A stretch of DNA of 64,000 bases from Sordaria brevicollis (taxonomy: Eukaryota; Ascomycota; Sordariomycetes; Sordariales; Sordariaceae), in NCBI GenBank assembly GCA_033439795.1, contig JAUTDP010000006.1, positions 2,294,001 to 2,358,000 of the forward strand, in the 5' to 3' direction. How positions within the stretch are numbered: position 1 is the stretch's first letter; each line of letters opens with the position of its first letter. The translations under genes were made by a program, and so were the position numbers. Below are positions 10,304 to 21,543 of this stretch, piece after piece. The notes below the pieces were generated by a model, which did not search any database, was not told where the DNA came from, and was given only the letters and a program-made list of their open reading frames with translations.

Positions 10304-12620
10304 TCTGGATATTTTGGATTAATGACCAGTGTGGAGGAGGATGAAGAGTGGGAGGAGTTTGGGTGGTGGTGATATTTTTGCAATTTACGATAGGCGTCAA
10401 AGGGAAAGTTTTCTGGATATCTGTCGAGTCAATAGGTATGAAATACAAGTATCGGTCATGCCATATAATCCTCCGTCTCGGATGCTCTATTGATGAAGTT
10501 CCGACACAGCCGTGATGTGTCAATCAGTTGTTGATTAGCTGTTGATGATATGTTGAATACACTGATGAGGTGTTGACTTCGCGGTGAACTCGCGCCGAAA
10601 GTGAGTCACGAGTGTTGAGAGGTACAAGTATACGCATATCCCGAGCGAGATGTTGAGAAGATACTCAAGAGACGTAGATCATGGAGCAGTGTCTGTTGGG
10701 TACGGGTGTTGAGCGTTGGGGACACTTCCCCATTTTTTTTTTTTTTTTTTTTTTTTTTTCAAACTCAGTGGACTACTACTGGCCATTGCTGAGACTCACA
10801 CTGAACTGATTGACGGCTGACGGCTGACGAGACCCCAACAAACAAACCTCGTCTCCAACGCGAACGAACTACATATTTCACACCTCACTTACCCACCTAC
10901 GCTTTTGGCTTTGCCTGACTGGCATGGAGTTGATCAGTAATCGATCTCAGGGAGTTGTTTAAGACTGTCCAGTTTCTCCGCGTCCGCTACGCTCCTACGA
11001 GTCATACCTCAACCTCGTTAAACACATTTCGGCACTGATTTTGAGGGCGACGGAAGAAGGAATGAAGAGTCGCGCTGTGGTACTCTTAGGAATATTGATA
11101 TGGCATTGGCCTACGGAGTTTTTTCCCGTACGGACCGATGGCTACACATTACCTTCCATGATGACACTTCACAATACACTCCATTTCCTTTCATTATTTC
11201 TACGAAACACGGACATTATATTATGCAAGGGTTTAGTTCCGATAGGAGAAAAGTTGGGAATGTTATGAGCCTCGATAATATTTCAAAAGAGTATTAGAAG
11301 GGGTTTCAAGAACTTGTGAACTGTGAATAGAGATTGGTGATAGGAATAGGAGGATATGGTGAGGACGGTGAAGCGATGTTAAGATGATGTTCAAGAGTCA
11401 CTAATATTGAAAGGAAAAAATGGTGAAAGGTTCTTAACATATATTAAAACCAAAGGCGAGAGGACGGTCAATTTTGAACCAAAACTTCAAGAATGTACTT
11501 GCGTACGCATACCCCGAACAATGTTGGGAACATCAAGGTGAGGATCATCCTATGGAGTATGTTAGGCTTGGGATGTTGGGACACTCTACCCTCAACGGTT
11601 GACAACCGAACGACTGACGAGTGAGGATGCCTCGGCTCTTTCCTTGACGTTTCATGATGCTTGCAAGACTGAGGGTTGTAAAAGTTGACTTGAGTTGACT
11701 CGATCATAAAAACTGAGGCTCATCCCCACCAACCATTAAAACACTGTATGATCGCGGTATAGGACTTGAGTTGTGTTTCGAGAAGCAAGATAAGTAAAAT
11801 CAACATGTAAACACCCGGATCATGTTTAAATTTACATGTGATCAAGACATCAGGAGGACTTTCAAGGGGTTACCTTGACACATCCACGTGGTGTGGGACC
11901 AAGTCATTTCTCCTCCATGAGTTCATCACCGGATTCCGAAGATATCCGTAGAGAAGCAGATGGATAAGGTCATGGAGAGAACCACCACTTTAGCTGCTCC
12001 GCTCGTGGATAGGGGTATAATCGAACTCCTGAGTTGAGTTCCACCACGGTAAGCGATCATGTGGATTCTCAACCTTACCTTACGGAGTGGTAAATATTGG
12101 TTCAGCTGATGGACACTACTAAGTGGGAAGTTTGTCACACAAGCAGTTGAATGTTCAGTTTTGAGCCCAAAGATTCATGTACGGGTATAAATATTTTTGA
12201 TGGCTAGCAAACGATTGTATGATGCTAATGCCATTAAGGATAGCCAGCCCACACAAAGGTCGCAATCTAATCTGTTGGTATCTCCATCACCTGTAAACCC
12301 TTGCAAGTATCCGCCTTTTCAACCCGTACCATGTTGTCATCATGCGCGTCAAAAAAAGCATGCTATTTTCCATGCAGACCAAAATCCCAAATCTCCCCAA
12401 AAACGCCGTGAAGACCGAAGTCGAGAAGTGTATGTACAGCGAAAGAAACGTGGGTGTTGATGTGCATCACGATTCCGTCGTACTCCTCTCTCTGTACAAA
12501 CCCGTGGATATTGCGCGCTATCTACGGCTATAACCACAACTTCCCATGCAATTTTTCATCCCCTCGAAGCCCTCCATGAACAGAAGACCTCGTACAACAA
12601 CCTCATTTCTCCAACTTTAC
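10304..12620. other. Intergenic between convergent genes
   Basis: This 2.3-kb region lies between the 3' ends of the transcription factor and the desaturase. It holds a 27-base T tract and otherwise ordinary, slightly AT-rich DNA. Short frames at 11041-11297 and 12197-12460 lack motifs, splice support or a good start context. I see no RNA gene in it. Confidence 0.5.
10733..10759. repeat. Poly-T tract
   Basis: A run of 27 uninterrupted T residues on the plus strand about 430 bases after the transcription factor stop codon. It could be a nucleosome-depleted spacer or the remnant A-tail of a retroposed sequence in minus orientation, but no retroposon body is visible beside it. Confidence 0.9.
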
Positions 12621-14181
12621 TTATGCCGCATCAGCCGTGGTAACGGGAGGAGTGACACGAGTGGGCTGAAGGCCAGCTCTAACGATCTTCTTGCCAGAAG
12701 AGTCGGTAACGGTGGCAATGTCCTTGTTCTCGGCCTGAGCACGCTTCCAGATCTCAACCTCGCAGCCACCGCGGATGACACCAACACGCATGGTGGACAG
12801 AAGGTTGTGGGCAGCGTTGGAGTGGTTGTAGACACCACCGTTGAAGATGGCGGTAGCGTCCTTGCCGATAGCGGAGTTGATAAGAGCCTTGCCACCGGGG
12901 TGGTCCTGGATGAACTTGCCAACGTCGTGGATGACACCAGCGACAGCGATCCAGGCCTTGCCGTTCTTGGACTCCTGGACAAAGTCGTCCCAGCTGACAA
13001 CGGGGAGGTTCTCGAGGGGAATACCCCAGTCAAGAGTGGCGCGCTTCTGGTCGAGCTTCTTCTGCTGCTGCTGGAGACGGCCCTTCTCAATCTCGTTGTG
13101 GGGGAACTTCTTGAGGTCGTAGGCGAGACCGAGCTGCTTCCACATCCAGATGCACCACTTGGTGGGGTCATACTGCCACCACTCAATAGCGTTACGGAAA
13201 TCGCTGGGGAACTCGTGGTGGAAGTTGTGGTAACCCTCACCAAGGGTGACGAGAGCAGTGATGACGTGATCCCTGGGCGAGTTGCGGTCGTCGAAGGGCT
13301 GGTCACCGAGCCAGTGGGCAAGAGAGTTGACGCAGAAGGTAGCCTGTTGGATGAAGAAGATACGGAGGATACCGCCGTAGATGAAGCCACCAGCATAGTC
13401 ACCCCAGCCGAGACCGCAAATAAGGGTCGGGACGATAAGGGCCATGGTGATGACGCACTTGATGTAGTGCTTGTGCTGGAAAACGACGACGGGGTCCTCG
13501 TTGAGATCGGTAATGTCGGTACGGCCGATTCTCTTGGGGTTCTGCTTCATGACCATCCAGCCGATGTGGGAGTAGAGAAGACCCTTGCGGACCGAGTAGG
13601 GGTCCTTGTCGGTATCAGTGTAACGGTGGTGAGCACGGTGATCCCTGGACCACCAGCGGGCGGAACCCTCAACGGCGGCAGCACCACCAGCGGCGAGCCA
13701 GATCTTAAGGGGAAGGGAGGCCTTGTAAGAGGTGTGAGCCCAAAGTCTGTGGTAACCGGCAGCTAAGAAGAGCGAGTTAGTCATTGTTGACGTTTCTGAT
13801 ATTTGTGGCGTGTTGGATGCTTACTGATTCCGAGACCGGCGAAGTAGTAGTAGACGATGGAGAAGATGAGGGTCTTGGTCTGGAGGGAGACCCAGTAGGC
13901 GGAGATGAGACCGGCGAGAGGCACGAAGATGATGAAAGTGGTGTTGAGCCAGTTGACGTGCTTGTCTGTGAGGGAGATATCTGTCAGTGTCCTGCTTGCC
14001 ATTGGAGAGGCTTTTTGGAGAAGTACTTACACCAGTTGCTCCAGGTGATGGGCAGCTCGGTAATGTGAGGCTTCTTGAGATCATACTTCTTGCCTCTCAG
14101 AGGAATGAAGTCGGTGGTGCCATCGGGGATGTTGACGGCCTGAACCTCAGGCGGGATATCCGTGGCTGAAGTCGACGCCAT
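12621..14181 (-). CDS. ole1: Acyl-CoA delta-9 desaturase (OLE1 type) with C-terminal cytochrome b5
   Basis: Exons on the minus strand are 14181-14031, 13965-13825 and 13762-12621, giving 477 residues. Intron 1 (13966-14030) has GTAAGT and acceptor CTCACAG; intron 2 (13763-13824) has GTAAGC, branch ACTAAC and CTTAG. Splicing creates NWYKHVNWLN and [14 protein letters not shown]. The three histidine boxes are HRLWAH (102-107), HRAHH (139-143) and HNFHH (276-280). The C-terminal cytochrome b5 domain carries HPGG (385-388) and a second likely heme ligand His411. Known chemistry: an ER-membrane di-iron enzyme that introduces the delta-9 double bond into palmitoyl- and stearoyl-CoA, with the fused b5 domain delivering electrons. 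Length and order match fungal OLE1. Codon choice is strongly biased to C-ending codons, as in highly expressed genes. Confidence 0.96.
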
Positions 14182-17100
14182 GGTGCCGAAGTTGTTGTCG
14201 AGTGATGAAGTTCGACGACAAACTGAATGGGGTTGGGGATGTTGAAAAGGTGTTGGCCCGCTCAGTCGTTGCTGGGAAGACAACGAGTTGGGAAGAGTCG
14301 GGAGGGAGGTGACCTAGGTCAAGTGGGCTGAGGAAAAGGGAAGGGAAAAGGTGGGAGTTGGGGCCAGAGGTTATTAAAGTAGCAAAAGAGAGCAGGTGGG
14401 AAGCTTGGCCTCAAGGGTTCAGATCAAAGCTTTGCCCGTGAAGAGTGGGTTCCCGGTTCGGAGGAGCGTGAAGGGAGACTGGAGTCCACCCACTCGCACC
14501 TGCTTTTTGCTTTTCAGATGCTTGTCCACGTACTTGTTAGTGCGTGAATACCAACAAAGCGGATACAGCAAGATATGCAAGTACTATTTAGGTGTTGGGG
14601 CTCCCCCAAACAGAGAAGGAAGTGACGAACCCTTCCGCCTTCCCTTGCTCTGGACCTTTCAAGTTTTTCGCCTCCCGTTCGTCCTAGGGCAAATCACAAG
14701 CAAATCTCGAGACACCACAGCTTCCACTTGGACAGGCCAGACCCCGGCGAAGACAGTGGAAACTGGTTGGGGTTTTCGAGACGGACTGGTGGGCCGAGTT
14801 TGTGGTCCAAAAACAGCAAATCCAGAGACTGTGGACGGTGAGTGGAATTGCATCACGGTCGATTGGCCTCGGCTGACACACAGCATGTGCTTCTCACCAA
14901 AGCTGTTCTGGGGGTTTTGTTTTGGCCTTTTGGGGGCCTGTTTCGGGGCTTGCCATGCGTTGATCGTTCGTCTGGTCCGGCCATTGTCGTCCTGAATTTG
15001 CCGTTGATAAGTTTTGTTGAGCAGAATGTTGGGGACATGTTCCCGTCCGTGCATCCAGGTCCCAGCAGGTCGCAGCGGCCCAGCCAGGGCAGGTGGGGCC
15101 GTATAAGTCGGGGAACAAATTGCGATTGGCCGGCTATAGTCCTTTTGGGAAGACAGGATGAAGTACACGGTACCTTGTGGCGGCGTGCTGCTTTACCCTG
15201 GTCTCACCTGTCCGTCACCCATTGCTCGGGGTTCCACTACCTGGCTGACGGGTACTCGCGACTTTTACAACCATCAATCTGTGACTGCAAATTCCAACTT
15301 CATTCACACAACCCTTTCCCTCTGTCATCAAGAAGGTGTGGCAAGGTCGGGCAAGGTGAGGTCACCGGCGACCACTAACCCTCCATCTTTGGACAAGCCC
15401 TTCACCAGATGCCTCGGATCATCGACTTCATCGAAAGCTTCGAAATCGAACGACAACAAACCCGGACTGCCCCGACTGACTCAACTTTTGGGGATCACGA
15501 AACTCGATAATGGAACATGCGGATGGTTGACGTGCGCCTCGGCTGTCTCGGAGGCCCAACACTGCCAACGTACTTGCCGCTGGCGCTTCAACTGCTGCGT
15601 CTTGATACGGAACCCCAGGGAATTCGATTGGGGAACTCCAGGCCAGGAACGTCTTCGAGTTAAGACACGATAACAATTGAAGGAGGAGCTTTTCTGTCGA
15701 ATACTATCAAATGCACCACGACCTGACTGGAAACCACGGGTGTCAACTGCCACTTCCCCGGATTTGCAACTAATCTTGCAGCTTTATGGAGCCGACAGCG
15801 ATCAGTTCGCGCCTTCATCCGCCATCTTCCTGTTCCTCACTCCATTCTTTCACCATCCTGGTGGATTTCTGGACAACATCCTCTTGGCCATATCGAATTT
15901 CGAGATGACGGTTCATCCCATCTCACAAAAAAAGTTCGCTTTGACCTCTCCTCCAAGGGAAGAAAAGGCAACGAATGACAAGACTTTGTCATCCTCAAAA
16001 ACTGGCCGGGTGCGTATCGTAGCACCAACCAGGGACAGCAGCATCACCAAAACTTGTCCGATGCAACCATGCCCCTTCAGGCGCAAGGCTCCGATTTCCC
16101 AACATTCCTTCCCGCACGGCGCCCAGACGCTACCTCTGCACCCCGGTAGCCAATCAAATCGCACGCTTATTCGCCATTTCTTGCAAGCATCTGACAGCGA
16201 AGATTTCAACGCCTGCGCACCGCCTGCTTATGTAAGGTTTCAAAGATGGCGATGGCCTCTGCGTAAGCCAAGAAGAGGAGGCTTCCAGAATAAATGAGCT
16301 GCCAATCGTGCATGAACCACTGCGGCAATCCCATCATTTCCATAACGCCACACCCGCTTTGCAAATTATCTGATCAAAACTCCATTGTCGTCAAGCCCGT
16401 CCGTCTTGTGCTGCCTTCGGGCGGTTACGGTCCCCGTGGGGCGCGGCAAACTCGCCGTGGGGAGTTGCGTTCAGAATGGAGTCGTGACGGGGCCGGAGGC
16501 GGAGATAAGCCTCGGGAGCGTTCGTCTGGGTGGAGTCCGGCTCGTCAAGGAACTCTAGATCCGATCCGGGCTGCGCGAGCATCCTCCTCCACGCTCCAGA
16601 CCCATCCTGCCATCTTGCAGCGAGCCTGTTCACCTTGTCGTCCTCCTGCCTCTGTCTAAGTCGATGAAGCCTGAACTTCCCGAGCCTTGTTCAGACTCTG
16701 TCAAATCATGAACATATGTCGCCTTTTCCGACCGCAAGCTTCAACAAGTTGCAACGAAACAATGATAATGGCATCAAACCCGAAAACAATCATACGAGGA
16801 GCCGGAAACCGAAGGGTTAGCTCCATGCAAGCAAGACCCTGCCCGGTACCTTCGCCCTGACCAGTCTCAAGTACTATATCGTTGGCCCTACCCGCCATCA
16901 GCAGCATGAAATATCGTTTAGCTTCACCGGGAACAAGTGTGCCAAGATCGTTAAAAGTGATCAGGCCATCCAGACCAAGCGGCTGAGAGCTCAGGCCATG
17001 TTTTCTGTTTCGTTGGGAATGCTGGGTTAATCGTACGTTGGCTCCCTTCCTTCATCAGCTTTCGGTTTAGTAGCCTGGGCAGATGAGAAGACACTGAGAG

Positions 17101-18018
17101 TATGGCTTTGAAGTTAGGACTTCGCAAACGACGTCAACGACTCCATTATCTTTCAAGTGATGGACACTGCCATTTCAACATCTAATTCCACTAAAGGCAG
17201 ATCCTGCCCCGGCTTGGGATGGGTTGCATGCCAAAGTATCGTCGTCAAGTAACTCACTGCTTCATGAGCGCCGAGTCTGTAGTTTGGAGATCACTGCTAG
17301 GCTGCGATTTGCAACTAAGAGATGTTAATCTTGGACCCCATTAGGCAACTCAACACGCGAGCTCTTCCCATACGCACCACCATCAACACTCAGCCCTACC
17401 ACTTTGAGACAGTACGAGGTACGGTTAATGACGGAATCATCTTGCCGCACCCTAGCATAGATCACAGCTATTGCCTGATGACACTAGGTTTGGAGACGTC
17501 AGTTTCACAATATGACGTTGTTATTCAGATAGTGAACCTCGAATGAAAGGGCAATGGGCTACGACCTTCCACACTTAAACAAGTTAAGCAAATCGAGATT
17601 CTTTAACAGATTCTTCACTTCAAACAGAAAAGTTTAGATGAAAGGTCTCAGGCCGAAATGCAACGACACTCACCTCACATTCAGATGTTACTGGCAATGT
17701 AGTCAGGCCTTTCTGAGGGTGTATTCAGCTTGGCGTGAAGCTCTAATCACATGTCAAGTTTCATCGGGATGAAAGGCAAAAAACAGGCATGACGTCGACA
17801 GAGGAAGTGACACTAAGCTAAATCAAGCTGGGGAATCCTCAGTCTTCATTTTCCAACCCCTGGTCACGAAAGGTGATATCAGACCTTTCTTTACTCATGA
17901 TTTACATTGATAGAGAACCAAAATCCATATTTTGGCCGGAAAGTGGCTAGCCCCTTAATCTGGAACATCTCAGGTCTTCCGCGAGATAGCTGAGAAATGT
18001 TATAAGTGTCAATTACAG
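14182..18018. other. Long intergenic region upstream of the desaturase
   Basis: This 3.8-kb region reaches to the first transposon. From 14.2 to 16.7 kb it is fairly GC-rich, so frames of 100-200 codons occur on both strands (for example 14396-14995 and 15677-16297). None has a recognisable domain, paired splice signals or consistent codon bias, so I call no gene. The proximal part is presumably the desaturase promoter. The part after 17 kb becomes AT-richer. Confidence 0.5.
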
Positions 18019-18020
18019 TA

Positions 18021-18061
18021 CCAGTCACGACCCCACAATGTATCACCCCCAATATTGCATC
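18021..18061 (+). repeat. Left TIR of the Fot1-like element
   Basis: It matches the reverse complement of 19874-19914 except for three C-to-T differences on this side (GTATC versus GCATC, AATATT versus AACACT). All are in the direction expected of RIP. Confidence 0.9.
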
Positions 18062-19873
18062 GCATCCCCGTACGCGTTCTCCCTACTAAAATAATCCACC
18101 CTTATTATAATATATTTTTTTTATTAACCATAATTTTATTAAAATAACGTTAATTGTATTGAAACTTAGTGTAATGGGATCGCTAAACGAAGCCCTACTT
18201 AATAACGCTATTTACGCAATCGAAAACGGTTTATTATAATAAGTAGTATTAAAATAATATAGTATACCCTAATTTACTATCTCCCGCCGCCTTCGAGGTA
18301 CTAAGTTTAAGTGTAATTCGAAAACCGACGTATAAAGGCTCACCCCTATTTAAAAAACCTTCGTATCCAATTAAATTTTGAATAAAGAAGCCGTTAAGAG
18401 AATTCCTAATCGAAAGTAAATCGTTAGCTTCGTTATATTTATTTTTAAAGAAGGTTATAATATTAGGCCGCTAGGCGTATATTAGGTAAATAAATTCTTA
18501 AAGAGAAACCCTACTATTAGGATTAAAATATTGAAATCCTTCGAATCGTTATAGGTTAGAGGATTATCCTAAGAAGCCTTTATAAAATTCTTCGACTTTT
18601 TGGAAAAGATTATTCGGGAAAAAGCTATTATATTAATTAATATCGTTAATATAAATGAATATAGTCTTTAAAAATTGGAATTTAGGGCGGGTAAAATATT
18701 AAGGACTATAGTAATTAAAAAAGTATATATAATATTAATTAATATAATAACCTAAATATTTATTATTAAATATAATATAATTAAAGGTAAGAGGTTAACG
18801 CTTATTATTATTTTTATTAAAGCTACCCTTTAAAGATAATAATTTCCCGATTAAATGCCTAATTACTTAAAAAATTGGAAATATAATTACTTTTTAAATA
18901 ATTAAAGTAATATTAGTATTATTTTAAAGTAATTAAAAGAAGTATATTTCTTTAAAACGAAGCTTAATAATAATATTTAGCGCTTCCTAATTTTAAATGA
19001 ATATTCGAATTATATAGCGGACGATTTCCTTATCGAAGTATATTATAATAAAATTTAATTATTATTCCTCCCTCCCTATACCTTTTATAAAATTTAACCG
19101 TTCGACCGCTCTATTTTCGCCGCTGTAAAGTTGTATTTTAGGGATTTAACGAAGGATTACGTATTTTTCCTATTATTAGCCCTAATTACGAAAAAAAGGT
19201 TTTTATAAATTTATTACGAAATTTTATAATAGGGGGTTAGCGTTAGGAATTTTAAATTTAATTTTAAAAAGACCGGTATATAATTAGTAAATAAATTTAT
19301 TATTTTTAATAACTTTAATATTATTATAAACGACGACGCTCGCCCTACCGTCCTTAAAGAATTATTTAAATATAGAATACCCCTTATATTAGACTTTTTA
19401 AACCGGAACGTTATCTTTTTAACCCTTAGAAAGTCTATAGATATTAAAAATACTATATAGAGTAATAGTATTATTCTTAATTGTAATACTAAAACCCTAA
19501 TTAATAAAATAAGTAAAAGGATTAATAATATTAATATTAAGGTAGCCGCGCTAGAGTATAGGGTATAGTATTTAGAAATTAAATTAATTTCCTAGAAGCC
19601 TAGAAGTAAGCGTAAGGTTAAAGAAGGGGGTAATAATAAATTTATTTATATTAAAGATATTATTATTATTAATAGGGAATTATAGAGGGTACTAAGGCGC
19701 TAAAGAGCCCCCTTAACGTTAGAATTACTAATATTATATAGTATATTGGCTAGAATACTATAGGCCATTGAGGAGTATAAGAATTAATATATTTATATTT
19801 TATCTGGTCGAAATCCCTACAAAAGTGGCCAGTTTTCGATATTGTACGTTACGTAGTCATGTTGTTGTGCAGT

Positions 19874-19914
19874 GATGCAGTGTTGGGGGTGATGCATTGT
19901 GGGGTCGTGACTGG
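19874..19914 (-). repeat. Right TIR of the Fot1-like element
   Basis: Reverse complement begins CCAGTCACGACCCC and keeps CpA sites that are TpA in the left copy, so this end is closer to the ancestral sequence. It is followed by the TA duplication at 19915-19916. Confidence 0.9.
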
Positions 19915-19916
19915 TA

Positions 19917-21543
19917 GCGCTTCCTTTCTCGTGCCCTGCCTTGACTCTGTTTCCTCATCTCATAATGAAGCATATGAGGACACCGCAGGACACGACCCAA
20001 AGGGTCGCAAAAATAGAAGGAGCGTGAAGACTCCATTACCGAAAGGCTAGGATGAGCGAGGCTTTTGCAAAAACCATCATACGGCTCAATTGATATAAAA
20101 CTAGATCAGTAAGAGTCACTGACCGGTTTTACTTGTCAAGAACTCACTTCAAGTTAAATCCAGAGATACATTCGTGGCGCCGGGATATTTGGTCAAAACA
20201 TTTTAGGTTGTTTCTAAGGCACTTCACACGATACCAACGCTGTTCTGGAAGTTTATTACGATTTCATCAAGCGTTTCGTCACATGCAAGGGCTCGTCGGC
20301 ATGATGGGCAAATACTAGAAGCTATGACAAGGACAGAAACACAAGGGCACTCGACGAAAGACAAGTGGTTATAGCCTCTGTCCAGTCTATCCCCAGCAAA
20401 TCTTTCTGTATCACACCATAAAGAGTACTAGACGCCAGCCTGCCCATGACTCTTCCAGACCCTTTCAATATTGAAGTATATCAGCGACCTGGAAAGCTAG
20501 GGCAGGTGGTACCTGAACGGAGTTTTACATAGGCGAAGAAAAGAAAAGAAGAGTAAAGAAGAGAAGAGAAAGTGAAGGAGCCGATATCATGGAGATCCTT
20601 GCCGCTCTTCACCAGCAACTTCAGCTTTCTGGTAATATCTCAAAGTCTGAGTCATTTGAGACGCGGGTTCAGGTCGACTTGATATCAGTCATTAATGGTC
20701 CCAACACCAATCCCACCGTACCTCATCGATTGAAGATATACCGACCAAAATGTTTGTCAAAGGGAGTTAAGGTACAGATGACAGGATCGCTGAGGCGATA
20801 GCCTGGTGTTACTCAAATGAATACCGATTAAACTGTTCTGCATAAGGTCTTGCCGACTCAGGTGCGTCCCTTGATGGCGTCAGTTATCGAAGTCTATGTG
20901 CTCCAACATGTCAATGTTCACAACTGCGCACACACTCTTCGCATCTGGAGATTACTCTTTGAACACGCCCGTTCACGTAGACTTGGGGTATGGGTCCGTT
21001 CAACTGAGTTTCATTCATCATGCATTTGTAGCTATACTACTGATATCCCAAACGCCACGTGTATAGTTATGTCAAAGCGAACAAACGAAAAAAAAAAAAA
21101 ATATAACACCCCAAGGTAGTAATGAATGTATGGGGTCATCCAAGAACAAGACCAAAAATGCAAAATGCCAGCCCAGAAATTCCATAGGTAGACAAGTGCA
21201 AACCAAGGAGAAAATGAAGAAAGGATAGATCAGTGTCTACCATGTCCCATGCAATAACCCATTCGTGTATCCTTCATGAGTACCAAGTTGTACTATACCC
21301 TATACCCTATACCATCCAATGCTTGAGTGTGTTTGTGTGTATATGGTACGCATTGGAGGCCTCCCAGACCTGGCAACAGTTCCGGTGATTGTTCGAGCAA
21401 CGCTGTTGCCAAAAAAACAGACCACCTCATGCCAAATTTCCTGCTCATTTCGTTTTTGTGTGCTTTCGTTGTGTTGTTCGAGATGGCCGTTTCCATGCTG
21501 TTATCATCACTCCTCGTTCGTGCGCCCGTCCCTCGTAGCGCAG
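19917..21543. other. Intergenic, 3' side of the kinase gene
   Basis: Ordinary composition after the transposon. A purine-rich run (about 20535-20580) precedes an ATG at 20589 that opens a 70-codon frame, but it has no motif and no supporting splice context. A poly-A tract lies near 21088-21102. The region just right of it is presumably the 3' untranslated region of the kinase gene. Confidence 0.45.

Larger units (their letters stand above)
18021..19914. mobile_element. RIP-mutated Fot1/pogo-like (Tc1/mariner superfamily) DNA transposon
   Basis: The element is 1,894 bp with about 41-bp TIRs beginning CCAGTCACGACCCC at both ends, flanked by TA at 18019-18020 and 19915-19916. Size, TIR length and TA duplication match Fot1-type pogo elements; a RIP-inactivated Fot1-like element called Punt is described in Neurospora. 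Nearly the whole interior from about 18070 to 19800 is TpA-rich and devoid of open frames, as expected after RIP. I could not read a transposase catalytic triad through the damage, so the superfamily call rests on structure. The last 115 bp are not mutated. Confidence 0.8.

Noticed and set aside
12546..13766. A 406-codon plus-strand frame across the desaturase gene
   Set aside because: It is the antisense shadow of the C-ending-codon-biased desaturase; the minus strand carries all histidine boxes and splice signals.
14396..16659. Several 100-200-codon frames upstream of the desaturase
   Set aside because: Frames overlap on both strands in GC-rich DNA, with no domain, no splice pairs and no codon bias.
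18070..19800. CRISPR-like or centromeric repeat structure in AT-rich DNA
   Set aside because: No regularly spaced direct repeats; the composition is explained by RIP within a delimited transposon.
20589..20801. 70-codon frame with an upstream purine-rich leader
   Set aside because: No motif, no conserved context and composition like the surrounding intergenic DNA; retained only as a remark.
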